DNA from: Streptomyces sp. NRRL S-337
Lineage (GTDB): Bacteria; Actinomycetota; Actinomycetes; Streptomycetales; Streptomycetaceae
Direction of reading: 5' to 3'
NCBI RefSeq assembly: GCF_000720175.1
Contig: NZ_JOIX01000121.1
Location: forward strand, 1 to 16,495
Length of the DNA stretch: 16,495 nucleotides
Shown: positions 1 through 6,812 of the stretch, in pieces
Layout of the letters: each line of letters starts with the position of its first letter
Numbering within the stretch: the stretch's first letter is position 1
Position numbers and translations under genes: made by a program
The notes under the pieces: generated by a model
Database searches by the model: none
What the model was told of the DNA's origin: nothing
What the model saw: the letters and a program-made list of their open reading frames with translations, nothing else

Positions 1-2
1 TC

Positions 3-107
3 GCCCAACTCGTCGCCTCCCTGCGCGCCCAAGGCGACGGCGGCCTGGACCACTCCGCCCTCCTCCGCGGCGTCGAACGCCTCTCCGGACACCCCACCGG
101 GGCCTGA
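3..107 (+). CDS. C-terminal end of an unidentified protein (truncated by window edge)
   Basis: An open frame enters from the left edge and ends at TGA 105-107, giving 34 residues that finish ...LSGHPTGA. About 88% of its third codon positions are G or C, as expected of a real gene in this genome, and the stop lies only 5 nt before the ATG of the next gene on the same strand. That spacing suggests the two genes are cotranscribed. The fragment is too short to assign a family. Another frame is also open here, so the call rests on codon bias and spacing. Confidence 0.5.
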   Translation, partial: AQLVASLRAQGDGGLDHSALLRGVERLSGHPTGA

Positions 108-112
108 CGTCC

Positions 113-1321
113 ATGGCGGCGCAGCGGATCCCCGCCGTACAGGCGGCCGTGCAGACCCTGCGGGACGAGGGCGTCGACCTCGTCTTCGGCTGCCCCGGCG
201 GCCCGCTGCTCCCGCTGTACGCGGCGATGGCGGAGGCCGGCGGTATCGCCCACCTGCCGGTGCGCCATGCCGAGGCCGCCGTGCACATGGCCGACGGCTG
301 GGCCCGGACGAACGGCCGGGCCGGGGTCGTCGCGGTGGCCGCGGGGCCGGGAGCGGCCCGGCTGGTCGCCGGTCTGTGCGCGGCGGCCGAGGACGCGGTC
401 CCGCTGGTGTGCCTCACCGGCCGGCCGACCGCCGCCGGGCCGCCGCGCCGGGCGGCCCACCGTCCGCCGGACCTGGTCCGGCTGGCCGCTCCGGTCACCA
501 AGCGGGCCGAGCGGATCGAGGATCCCGCGCGCATCCCGGGGGCTTTCCGTGAGGCCTTCCGGATCGCGCGGGAGGGCCGTCCCGGCCCGGTGCTGATCGA
601 CGTCCCGGCCGATCTGGCAGTGGCGGAGATTGCATCCGACGCGGGGCGGGCCACCGGTGGCGGCCGGTGGTCCGTCCCGCCGACCAGGGCGGCGGCGCCC
701 GCGGGCCTGACGGCGGACCGGGGTCGGCAGGCCGATGCCGGTACCGTCCGCGGGGCGCCGCCCTGGTTCCTGACGGAACTCGGCGAGGTCTTCGGGGCCG
801 GCCACGACCCGGCCACCGCGTCCGACACGTACCTGGTCAGCGGCGCCCTGGAGGCACCGTCCGGGGTCGGTCCGGGCGGCCCCCGGTTGCGGCACCTCTA
901 CGGCCGCAGCGGTCCGCCCGGCTGGGAGGTTCCGGCCGCGATCGGGGTCCGCAAGGCCCTGGACGGCCGGGGCGAGCGGGACGCCGAGGTCGTCGTGGTC
1001 CTCGACGGTGACGGGTTCCCGTCCCTGTCCGGGGAACTGGCCGCCGCGGCACGCTTCGACGCCCCGATGGTGCTGCTCCTGCACACCCCGGACCGGGCCG
1101 GCGAGGACTTCGCGGACCCCGTGAGGCTCGCCGAGGCGTACGGCTGCGCGGGCCGGGACGTCGTCGATCCGGCGGAGCTGCGCACGGCGGTCGAGTGGGC
1201 CCGCAAGGAGGCCGTCTCCACCCGGCGGCCGGTCCTGGTCGACGTCCGGACCGGTCCCCCGGTACGCCTTCCCGTCGGCCCGGCCGTCGAGCCGGTGCAC
1301 GAGTACACCCACGGGCCTTAA
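113..1321 (+). CDS. Thiamine-pyrophosphate-binding, acetolactate-synthase-like protein, shortened and probably divergent
   Basis: The 402-residue protein resembles the large subunit of acetolactate synthase and related TPP enzymes. The N-terminal pyrimidine-binding domain covers about residues 5-175 (FGCPGG, then RHAEAAVHMADGWAR at 51-65). The C-terminal pyrophosphate-binding domain covers about 275-385, with GDG at 299-301. Full-length relatives have roughly 550-600 residues; here the central domain is reduced to about 90 residues. Two canonical features are altered. The Glu that normally follows Arg-His is Ala53, with a Glu one position later, and the Asn that normally ends the GDG metal-binding motif is replaced by His324-Thr325. 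Decarboxylase or carboligase activity is therefore doubtful. The start is 5 nt after the preceding stop, with no strong ribosome binding site. A close alternative is a TPP-fold protein with a non-catalytic role. Family assignment is firm; function is not. Confidence 0.8.
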   Translation: MAAQRIPAVQAAVQTLRDEGVDLVFGCPGGPLLPLYAAMAEAGGIAHLPVRHAEAAVHMADGWARTNGRAGVVAVAAGPGAARLVAGLCAAAEDAVPLVCLTGRPTAAGPPRRAAHRPPDLVRLAAPVTKRAERIEDPARIPGAFREAFRIAREGRPGPVLIDVPADLAVAEIASDAGRATGGGRWSVPPTRAAAPAGLTADRGRQADAGTVRGAPPWFLTELGEVFGAGHDPATASDTYLVSGALEAPSGVGPGGPRLRHLYGRSGPPGWEVPAAIGVRKALDGRGERDAEVVVVLDGDGFPSLSGELAAAARFDAPMVLLLHTPDRAGEDFADPVRLAEAYGCAGRDVVDPAELRTAVEWARKEAVSTRRPVLVDVRTGPPVRLPVGPAVEPVHEYTHGP

Positions 1322-1353
1322 GGCACCCGCCGAGGGCCCGGCCCCCCGAACTT

Positions 1354-1411
1354 CCGGGCGGTGGCCGCGCTGACACCTGTCCTGTCGCGCCCAGGCGCGG
1401 CCGCCGCCCGG
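1354..1411 (+). terminator. GC-rich hairpin terminator after the TPP-like gene
   Basis: Arms 1354-1370 and 1395-1411 pair over 17 positions with a single G-T wobble, around a 24-nt loop. The hairpin starts 33 nt after the stop codon and ends before the catalase promoter, so it should insulate the catalase gene. No U-tract follows, which is common for actinomycete terminators. Confidence 0.65.
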
Positions 1412-1424
1412 AATACCCACCCAG

Positions 1425-1440
1425 GTTTGTTTCAACAAAC
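1425..1440. promoter_or_regulatory. Perfect 16-bp palindrome upstream of the catalase -35 box (candidate operator)
   Basis: The sequence GTTTGTTTCAACAAAC has 7-bp perfect arms and a 2-bp centre. It is AT-rich in a very GC-rich background and ends 2 nt before the TTGACG box at 1443. Its place suggests a transcription factor site. Which regulator binds (Fur/CatR-like, OxyR or other) cannot be told from the sequence. Confidence 0.6.
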
Positions 1441-1442
1441 TG

Positions 1443-1472
1443 TTGACGTTTGGTCGGAGCTCTTCTTACGCT
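1443..1472 (+). promoter_or_regulatory. Catalase promoter, housekeeping-sigma type
   Basis: TTGACG at 1443-1448 and TACGCT at 1467-1472 are separated by 18 bp and match the TTGAC / TAnnnT pattern of HrdB-type promoters. The predicted transcription start is near 1479, giving a leader of about 40 nt. The -10 box overlaps the right arm of the dyad at 1453-1477. Confidence 0.6.
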
Positions 1473-1477
1473 CCGAC
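1453..1477. promoter_or_regulatory. Inverted repeat overlapping the catalase -10 region
   Basis: GTCGGAGC (1453-1460) and GCTCCGAC (1470-1477) form a perfect 8-bp inverted repeat with a 9-nt spacer. It covers the promoter spacer and -10 box, so it lies mostly upstream of the predicted transcript. It is more likely a DNA operator than an RNA hairpin. Confidence 0.5.
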
Positions 1478-1480
1478 ATG

Positions 1481-1496
1481 CGGAAGTCAACTTCCG
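1481..1496. promoter_or_regulatory. Perfect 16-bp palindrome at the start of the catalase leader
   Basis: CGGAAGTCAACTTCCG has 7-bp arms around a CA centre and lies just after the predicted transcription start. It could be a repressor site or a small leader hairpin upstream of the ribosome binding site GGAAGG at 1508-1513. Confidence 0.45.
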
Positions 1497-1518
1497 CGCT
1501 CTCGTACGGAAGGTCACC

Positions 1519-2991
1519 ATGTCGAAGCCCACGCTGACGGCGCGCTTTCTCACTACGGAGGCTGGCGCCCCCGTCGCCGACAACCAGAACTCCGCCACCG
1601 CCGGCGTCGGCGGCCCGATCATCCTCCAGGACCAGCACCTGCTGGAGAAGCTCGCCCGCTTCAACCGCGAGCGCATCCCGGAGCGCGTGGTGCACGCCCG
1701 CGGGTCCGGCGCGTACGGCTACTTCGAGGTGACCGACGACGTCACGGCCTTCACCCGGGCCGCCTTCCTGAACACCGTCGGCAAGCGGACCGAGACGTTC
1801 CTCCGCTTCTCGACCGTCGCCGACAGCCTCGGCGGCCCGGACGCGGCCCGCGACCCGCGCGGCTTCGCCCTGAAGTTCTACACCGAGGAGGGTAACTACG
1901 ACCTCGTCGGCAACAACACCCCGGTGTTCTTCATCAAGGACCCGATCAAGTTCCCCGACTTCATCCACTCGCAGAAGCGCGACCCCTTCACGGGCAAGCA
2001 GGAGCCGGACAACGTCTGGGACTTCTGGGCACACGCCCCAGAGGCCACCCACCAGATCACCTGGCTCATGGGCGACCGCGGCATCCCGGCCTCCTACCGC
2101 CACATGAACGGCTACGGCTCGCACACCTACCAGTGGACGAACGCCGACGGCGAGGCCTTCTTCGTCAAGTACCACTTCAAGACCAACCAGGGCATCCGCT
2201 GCCTGAGCAGCGAGCAGGGCGCCGAGCTGGCCGGCAAGGACCCCAACAGCCACCAGACCGACCTGCTGCAGTCCATCGAGCGGGGCGTGTACCCCTCCTG
2301 GACCCTCTACGTGCAGATCATGCCGACGGCCGAGGCGGCCGACTACCGCTTCAACCCGTTCGACCTGACGAAGGTGTGGCCGCACGCGGACTACCCGCTG
2401 CAGCGGGTCGGCCGGCTGGTCCTGGACCGCAACCCCGACAACGTCTTCGCCGAGGTCGAGCAGGCCGCCTTCTCGCCGAACAACTTCGTGCCCGGCATCG
2501 GCCCGTCCCCGGACAAGATGCTCCAGGGCCGGCTGTTCGCCTACGCCGACGCGCACCGCTACCGCCTGGGCGTCAACCACACCCAGCTGCCGGTGAACGC
2601 CCCCAAGGCGGCGAAGGCCAACAACTACGGCCGGGACGGCTTCATGGCGACCAACGCCTACGACCGGCACGCCAAGAACTACGAGCCGAACTCCTACGGC
2701 GGCCCGGTGCAGACGAACGAGGCGCTCTCCGCCCCGCTCGCCGTCGCCGGCCACACCGGCACCCACGAGGCGCCGCTGCACACCAAGGACGACCACTTCT
2801 TCCAGGCCGGCGAGCTCTACCGCCTGATGTCCGAGGACGAGAAGAAGCGCCTGGTGGACAACATCGCCGGCGGGCTCTCCCAGGTCAGCCGCGACGACGT
2901 GATCGAGAAGAACCTCGCCCACTTCCACGCCGCCGACCAGGATTACGGCAAGCGCGTCGAGGCCAGGGTCCGCGAGCTGCGCGAGGACTGA
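1519..2991 (+). CDS. katA: Monofunctional heme catalase (clade 3 size, KatA type)
   Basis: This cytoplasmic enzyme breaks hydrogen peroxide down to water and oxygen. The ATG at 1519 was chosen because GGAAGG lies 5 nt upstream and the product (490 residues, starting [10 protein letters not shown]) has the usual small-subunit catalase length; longer upstream readings run into the promoter. Distal-side catalytic His59 (VVHARG) and Asn132 (GNNTPVFF) are present, as are Arg338 and the heme-ligand Tyr342 ([10 protein letters not shown]). The 73-residue His-Asn and 4-residue Arg-Tyr spacings match the family as I recall it. Hairpins on both sides make it monocistronic. Expression is probably controlled through the dyads around the promoter. 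No Fur/CatR-type regulator gene is adjacent, unlike some actinomycete catalase loci. The gene is intact; the symbol (katA or catA) is by family only. Confidence 0.97.
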   Translation: MSKPTLTARFLTTEAGAPVADNQNSATAGVGGPIILQDQHLLEKLARFNRERIPERVVHARGSGAYGYFEVTDDVTAFTRAAFLNTVGKRTETFLRFSTVADSLGGPDAARDPRGFALKFYTEEGNYDLVGNNTPVFFIKDPIKFPDFIHSQKRDPFTGKQEPDNVWDFWAHAPEATHQITWLMGDRGIPASYRHMNGYGSHTYQWTNADGEAFFVKYHFKTNQGIRCLSSEQGAELAGKDPNSHQTDLLQSIERGVYPSWTLYVQIMPTAEAADYRFNPFDLTKVWPHADYPLQRVGRLVLDRNPDNVFAEVEQAAFSPNNFVPGIGPSPDKMLQGRLFAYADAHRYRLGVNHTQLPVNAPKAAKANNYGRDGFMATNAYDRHAKNYEPNSYGGPVQTNEALSAPLAVAGHTGTHEAPLHTKDDHFFQAGELYRLMSEDEKKRLVDNIAGGLSQVSRDDVIEKNLAHFHAADQDYGKRVEARVRELRED

Positions 2992-3014
2992 CGGGAGGTC
3001 AGTCTCCTTGCGCA

Positions 3015-3059
3015 CTCCGTACCGGCCGGCCCGTTGAGGGGTGGTCGGCCGGTACGGAG
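3015..3059 (+). terminator. Catalase terminator hairpin
   Basis: Arms 3015-3028 and 3046-3059 are perfectly complementary over 14 bp (CTCCGTACCGGCCG), and up to three more pairs including one wobble can form inside. It lies 24 nt after the catalase stop codon. Confidence 0.8.
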
Positions 3060-3527
3060 AGGTAGTGCGAGCTCCGCGGTTCACCGGGGAGCCCAGTGCG
3101 GTGGCAGTGCTCGCCCGACAGGAAAGGGCGAGCCACCTCCCCGCGCCGCGGAGCCCGCCTGCTCCCTCTTCCCCACCCCTCCCCCAGACTCCGTCCGGCG
3201 GTGCGATGTCCTGTCGCGCCCAACTCTCGCGCTGTCGGACGGGAACCACCACACAGGGCCCGGCATCCGTACGGTCACGGATCCCGGGCCTTGTGTCATG
3301 CCAGGGCCCTGCCCCTGTCGGGCTCGCTCCTGACGCCCCGCCGACCGGCTCCGTTGTGTACGCCGCCGTGCGCCGCCGTGCGCGCCGCGTGCGCCGTGGT
3401 TTCCGCCGCGGAATCTTCCCGTCCCGCGCCCTCTCGCCGTAATTCCCCCCACGGCACCCTTGTTTACGGAGACTATGGGACAGCAGCAGAACCCGACTGC
3501 CTGCCGCCCTACCGCCAGGAGCCGACC
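3060..3527. other. 468-bp intergenic region with one large hairpin
   Basis: No convincing gene lies here: open frames on both strands lack start signals and database-like character. It holds the hairpin at 3251-3296, the 10-bp palindrome CAGGGCCCTG at 3302-3311 and a short direct repeat GCCGCCGTGC near 3364-3383. The promoter of the next gene must lie here, but no clear -35/-10 pair stands out. Confidence 0.6.
3251..3296. repeat. Large inverted repeat, 20-bp arms with 6-nt loop
   Basis: Arms 3251-3270 and 3277-3296 match with one G-T wobble and one mismatch around loop ACGGTC. It lies about 190 nt beyond the catalase terminator and 230 nt before the next gene. It could be a second terminator, a structured leader of the zinc-ribbon gene, or part of a dispersed palindromic element. 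Confidence 0.65.
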
Positions 3528-4265
3528 ATGGCCGACAGCGTGCCGGTGCGGTGCCCCACGTGCCGCCGCGAGAACGCTTTCACCCCGCCCACCTTCCCGT
3601 GCGCATGCGGTGCCCCGCTGACGATGCCCGTGCTGCGCGGCGGGGTGCCGGTCGAGATAGTCCACCGCACCTGGCAGGCGTCCTGGGTGGAGGTGCGCTG
3701 CGACGTGTGCGGCCGGCACGACGAATGGCCGGCACCGGAGTCCGGCTGCGTGTGCGGCACGGTGGTCCGGGTCCCGGTCGTCCCGGCGCCCACCCCGCCC
3801 CCGCCGAACTTCCCCTCGCCCGCGCGGCCGGCCGCCGAGGCACCACCCGTCGCCGAGCCCCGGCGCGCGGTCCTCCGGCCGGCCTTCCGCCCGGTGACGA
3901 TCCGTACCGCCCGTGACTGCGTCACCGCCGCCCAGCAGTATCTGAAGTGGCTGGGTTACGCCGACGTCGCCCGGGCCCAGGAACGCACCGCCGCCGGTGT
4001 GGACCTGCGGGGCACCGGCGTGGTGGCCCAGGTCGACCCGACCACCCGCGCCACCCAGCTCCGCGAGATCGAGTGCGTCTGGCTCAACGGCCTCAACGAC
4101 TCGGCCATCGCGGTCTTCTTCTCGCTCGCCGGCTACGCCAGGGACGCCCGGAACCGCGCCGACGAACTGCACATACCGCTGTTCGTCATGGACCTCACGG
4201 GCACCCCGCAGCCGGTCAACGACCCGGCCGACGAGCTGATCAGGTACGGCGCGGCGCAACCGTGA
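3528..4265 (+). CDS. Double zinc-ribbon protein with C-terminal Mrr-like restriction-endonuclease fold
   Basis: The 245-residue protein starts at ATG 3528 with AGGAG six nt upstream. Two similar zinc ribbons occupy the N-terminus: Cys9/Cys12/Cys25/Cys27 and Cys58/Cys61/Cys74/Cys76, each CxxC then CxCG. A proline-rich linker follows (about 80-125). Residues about 130-240 resemble the Mrr-type nuclease fold: an AARDC..YLKWLGY-like helix, then GVDLRGTGVVAQVD, a helix FFSLAGYARDARNRADE and the strand PLFVMDLTGTPQPVN. In that fold the core is usually D-x(n)-(E/Q)-x-K. Here Asp159 and Gln168 are kept but the lysine position is Asp170, so nuclease activity is uncertain. Adjacent restriction or methylase genes are absent. 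It may bind DNA or RNA without cutting. The domain call is by pattern, without a profile search. Confidence 0.75.
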   Translation: MADSVPVRCPTCRRENAFTPPTFPCACGAPLTMPVLRGGVPVEIVHRTWQASWVEVRCDVCGRHDEWPAPESGCVCGTVVRVPVVPAPTPPPPNFPSPARPAAEAPPVAEPRRAVLRPAFRPVTIRTARDCVTAAQQYLKWLGYADVARAQERTAAGVDLRGTGVVAQVDPTTRATQLREIECVWLNGLNDSAIAVFFSLAGYARDARNRADELHIPLFVMDLTGTPQPVNDPADELIRYGAAQP

Positions 4266-4290
4266 GCCCGCCGCCCGTGAGCCCGCCGTC
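4261..4290. repeat. Tandem 15-bp direct repeat across the stop codon
   Basis: CGTGAGCCCGCCGCC (4261-4275) is followed directly by CGTGAGCCCGCCGTC (4276-4290), with one difference. The first copy contains the stop TGA (4263-4265) of the zinc-ribbon gene, so the duplication did not change the protein. Confidence 0.7.
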
Positions 4291-4431
4291 CACGCCACCG
4301 CCGGCGAGCCGCCGATGCGTTCGGCGATCAGGCCGTTGAGCCGCGGCGCGCTCCTCGACGCGCCCATCCCGCGGGCCGCGGGCCGCGGAAACCCGTTCGC
4401 CCGACGCCTCGGAACCGACGACACTGGCGGA

Positions 4432-4971
4432 GTGATCATCTCTGCCCCCTCGCCCGCCGAACTCCCCTTGCTGCGTGCCCTGGAACGCACCGCCGGCGAG
4501 TCCTTCCGCCACCTGGGCATGGCCCCGATCGCGGACGACGAACCGCCCTCGCTGACCGAGCTGACGCGATTCCAGCGGGCGGGCCGGGCCCTGGCCGCGT
4601 ACGAGGGGCCCGGGCGGGGCGGCCGGCCGATCGGCTATCTCCTTTGGGAGCCGGTCGACGGCTGCACCCACATCGAGCAGGTGTCGGTGCACCCGGACCA
4701 CGCTCGCCGGGGCATCGGGCGGGCCCTCATCGACCGGGCGGAGCGCGAGGGCGGCCCGGTGCCGCTGACCCTGACCACCTTCGTCGAGGTGCCGTGGAAC
4801 GCGCCGTACTACGCCCGCCTCGGCTTCCGGGCGCTCACCGACGCCGAACTGACCCCCGGGCTCAGGGCGGTACGGGCGCACGAAGCGGCGCTGGGCCTGG
4901 ACCGCTGGCCGCGGGTGTGCATGCGCCGCGAGCCGAGCATGCGGCCGGCCGGCCGCCACGGGCGCGACTGA
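4432..4971 (+). CDS. GNAT family N-acetyltransferase
   Basis: The 179-residue protein has the GNAT fold: N-terminal strand and helix (IISAPSPAELPLLRALE), a central strand GYLLWEP, then QVSVHPDHARRGIGRALI, which carries the acetyl-CoA pyrophosphate loop R-R-G-I-G-R (motif A), and a C-terminal YARLGFRAL (motif B). The substrate cannot be predicted. I chose GTG 4432 because the fold begins right there; the in-frame ATG at 4315 would add 39 low-complexity residues. GACACT at 4420-4425, with TTCGCC 18 bp before it, would place a transcription start at the GTG, so a leaderless message is possible; GGCGGA touches the GTG too closely to be a normal ribosome binding site. Its spacing from the upstream gene (166 bp) argues for its own promoter. 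Confidence 0.8.
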   Translation: MIISAPSPAELPLLRALERTAGESFRHLGMAPIADDEPPSLTELTRFQRAGRALAAYEGPGRGGRPIGYLLWEPVDGCTHIEQVSVHPDHARRGIGRALIDRAEREGGPVPLTLTTFVEVPWNAPYYARLGFRALTDAELTPGLRAVRAHEAALGLDRWPRVCMRREPSMRPAGRHGRD

Positions 4972-5012
4972 CGGCACGTCAGGAACCGGAACGGTCACGA
5001 ACCTCACCCGCC

Positions 5013-5018
5013 CATAAT
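5013..5018 (+). promoter_or_regulatory. -10 box suggesting a leaderless transcript
   Basis: CATAAT ends 6 nt before the ATG at 5025, placing the transcription start at or next to the initiation codon. There is no convincing -35 box. Confidence 0.45.
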
Positions 5019-5024
5019 GAGGAC

Positions 5025-5408
5025 ATGATCGACGCGAATGCGCTCCGGGACTACTGCCTGGCCTTCAACGGCGCGACCGAGGAATTCCCCTTCCCGCGCC
5101 ACCAGGACGTCTGCACCTTCAAGGTCGGCGGCAAGATCTTCGCGCTGACGACGCTCACCGACGCACCGCTCAGCGTGAGCCTCAAGTGCGACCCGGAGCT
5201 GGCCGAGCGGCTACGGGCGGCCCACCCGGAAGTGGTGCCCGGCTACCACCTCAACAAGCGGCACTGGAACACCGTTTCCCTCGCCGGGGCGCTGCCCGAT
5301 CAACTCGTCCGCGACATGATCGAGGACTCCTACGACCTGGTGGTCGCCTCGCTGCCGCGGGCCCAACGGCTGCTGCTCGACTGGCCCGGCGAGCCGCGGC
5401 GCCGCTGA
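5025..5408 (+). CDS. MmcQ/YjbR family DNA-binding-like protein
   Basis: The 127-residue product matches the small MmcQ/YjbR family (CyaY-like fold): N-terminal LRDYCLAFNGATEEFPF, central KVGGKIFAL, SLKCDPELAERLRAAHPEVVPGYHLNKRHWNTV, and a C-terminal helix MIEDSYDLVVASLP. Members were named from mitomycin-cluster MmcQ and E. coli YjbR; their biochemical role is unsettled, though a DNA-binding role has been proposed. Length is typical. The start at ATG 5025 is fixed by the family N-terminus. GAGG lies only two nt from the ATG, and CATAAT sits at the position expected of a leaderless promoter. It follows the GNAT gene by 53 bp, so read-through from there is also possible. Confidence 0.88.
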   Translation: MIDANALRDYCLAFNGATEEFPFPRHQDVCTFKVGGKIFALTTLTDAPLSVSLKCDPELAERLRAAHPEVVPGYHLNKRHWNTVSLAGALPDQLVRDMIEDSYDLVVASLPRAQRLLLDWPGEPRRR

Positions 5409-5462
5409 CCGCCCCACGGGCGAGCCCGCCAGGTGCCGCCGCAGCTCCCCGAACTCCTCACG

Positions 5463-5493
5463 CCGTGGCGCGACCTCGCCGGCCGCGCCACGG
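5463..5493. terminator. Hairpin between convergent genes (bidirectional terminator candidate)
   Basis: CCGTGGCGCG (5463-5472) and CGCGCCACGG (5484-5493) form a perfect 10-bp stem with an 11-nt loop. It lies between the ends of the MmcQ/YjbR gene and the convergent ornithine acetyltransferase gene and could serve both. Confidence 0.6.
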
Positions 5494-5573
5494 ACCCCGC
5501 TCCGACCCCGGCCCCTCCCCCGGTCAGCCTGGGATACGTTCCCCACGGCTGACCCATCGGAAGGCCGGTCCCC

Positions 5574-5624
5574 GTTCAGGTGGTGCAGTCGTTCAGATGG
5601 TGCAGTCGTTCAGGTGGTGTAGTC
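5574..5624. repeat. Three tandem 17-bp repeats at the 3' end of the acetyltransferase gene
   Basis: Units 5574-5590, 5591-5607 and 5608-5624 read GTTCAGGTGGTGCAGTC with one substitution each in units 2 and 3. Unit 3 encodes, on the minus strand, the last four codons and stop of the ornithine acetyltransferase; the other two lie beyond the stop. Confidence 0.9.
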
Positions 5625-6812
5625 CGCGTTGACCCGGACGTAGCCGGCGGACAGGTCGCAGCCGTAGACGGTCGCTTCGGCGGTTCCGAGGCCGAGGGTG
5701 ATGGTGATCGAGACCTCGGGCTGCCGCATGGCGTCGGTGAGCGCGTCGAGGGTCTGCGGTGTGGGCTCCTCGGGATACACCTCGATGCCGCCGAACGCGA
5801 CCGTGACGCGGTCCGGGGTGATGTCGCGGTCTTCGGTGTTCTTGCCGATGGCCATCACCACCCGGCCCCAGTTGGGATCGGCTCCGTGTACGGCCGTCTT
5901 GACCAGGGGTGAGTTCACCACGCTCTTGGCGATGCGCCGGGCCTGGGCCTCGTCCCGCGCCCGGCCGACCGTGACGCGCAGGAGCTTGGTCGCGCCCTCC
6001 CCGTCGCTGGCGAGCTGCCGGGTGAGGTCCAGGCACAGGTCGGTGAGCGCCGCGGTGAACTCCGCCGTGTCGACCGGCCCGGCCGCGCCGTTGGCGAGGA
6101 CCGCGACGGTGTCGGAGGTGGAGGTGTCCGTGTCGACGCTCAGGCAGTGGAAGGTCCGGTCGACTGCCGTGCGCAGCGCCGTGTCCAGGTCGTCCGCCGG
6201 CAGATCGGCGTCGGTGAAGAGGTAGGCCAGCATCGTGGCCATGTTCGGCTCCAGCATGCCGACGCCCTTGGCGACACCGACGATCCGTGCGGCGCCGACC
6301 GTACGGACGGCGGTCTTCGGGCGGGTGTCGGTGGTCATCATGGCGCGGGCCACGTCCAGCGGCCCGGCCCCGAAGGCTCCGGGGCCGAGTCCGGCCGCGC
6401 CGTCGAAGTGGGCGCGGATCGTGTCCATCGGCAGTGGCCGCCCGATGACTCCGGTGGACCCGATGAGCACCTGGCGGTCGTCGATGCCCAGCAGGGCGGC
6501 GACCCGGCCGACGACTTCGGCGGCGTTGGCCTCGCCCTGGCGCCCGGTGGCGACGTTCGCGTTCTGCGCCAGCGTGGTGACGGCACGCAGGTCCCGCCCG
6601 GCGGCGTGCGCGCGGCTGAGCACGACGGCGGGGCCGGCGAAGAGGCTGCGGGTGAACATGGCGGCGCTGACCGCCGGGCGGTCCGAGGCGACGACCGAGA
6701 TGTCATCGCCCTGGTCCCGCAGCCCGCCGTGGCCGGTGTAGGCGCGGAATCCGGTCGGCCAGGAGAGGGAGCCGGCCTCAACGCCGGACGGTGCTGCATT
6801 GATATGCGTCAT
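5610..6812 (-). CDS. argJ: Glutamate N-acetyltransferase / ornithine acetyltransferase (ArgJ family, OAT2-like)
   Basis: This enzyme transfers the acetyl group of N-acetylornithine to glutamate. The 400-residue precursor shows NANVATG (84-90), STGVIG (119-124, the oxyanion-hole region) and PNMATML, where self-cleavage between Ala192 and Thr193 would create the beta chain with Thr193 as nucleophile. DGEGATKL, HGADPNWGR and the C-terminal YGCDLSAGYVRVNADYTT are also family features. From memory, the wording (AKGVGMLEP, DTDTSTSDT, YGCDL) is closest to OAT2/Orf6 of the clavulanic acid cluster. No argC, argB, argD or argR flanks it, so it is probably a paralogue of the arginine-cluster gene. ATG 6812 is the only good start; there is no ribosome binding site, suggesting a leaderless message. 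A dyad (6801-6822) covers the start codon, and three 17-bp repeats mark the stop. Confidence 0.9.
   Translation of the reverse strand: MTHINAAPSGVEAGSLSWPTGFRAYTGHGGLRDQGDDISVVASDRPAVSAAMFTRSLFAGPAVVLSRAHAAGRDLRAVTTLAQNANVATGRQGEANAAEVVGRVAALLGIDDRQVLIGSTGVIGRPLPMDTIRAHFDGAAGLGPGAFGAGPLDVARAMMTTDTRPKTAVRTVGAARIVGVAKGVGMLEPNMATMLAYLFTDADLPADDLDTALRTAVDRTFHCLSVDTDTSTSDTVAVLANGAAGPVDTAEFTAALTDLCLDLTRQLASDGEGATKLLRVTVGRARDEAQARRIAKSVVNSPLVKTAVHGADPNWGRVVMAIGKNTEDRDITPDRVTVAFGGIEVYPEEPTPQTLDALTDAMRQPEVSITITLGLGTAEATVYGCDLSAGYVRVNADYTT

Noticed and set aside
1432..3252. 606-codon minus-strand open frame
   Set aside because: It is the antisense shadow of the catalase gene, Val/Gly/Leu-rich without any family motif; the catalase frame is certain.
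4315..4431. N-terminal extension of the GNAT gene from ATG 4315
   Set aside because: Adds 39 Arg/Gly/Pro-rich residues before the fold begins; the region has GC-rich short repeats (CGCGGGC) and looks non-coding.
3081..4520. 479-codon minus-strand open frame
   Set aside because: It overlaps the zinc-ribbon/Mrr-like gene in antisense, low-complexity composition, no start signals.
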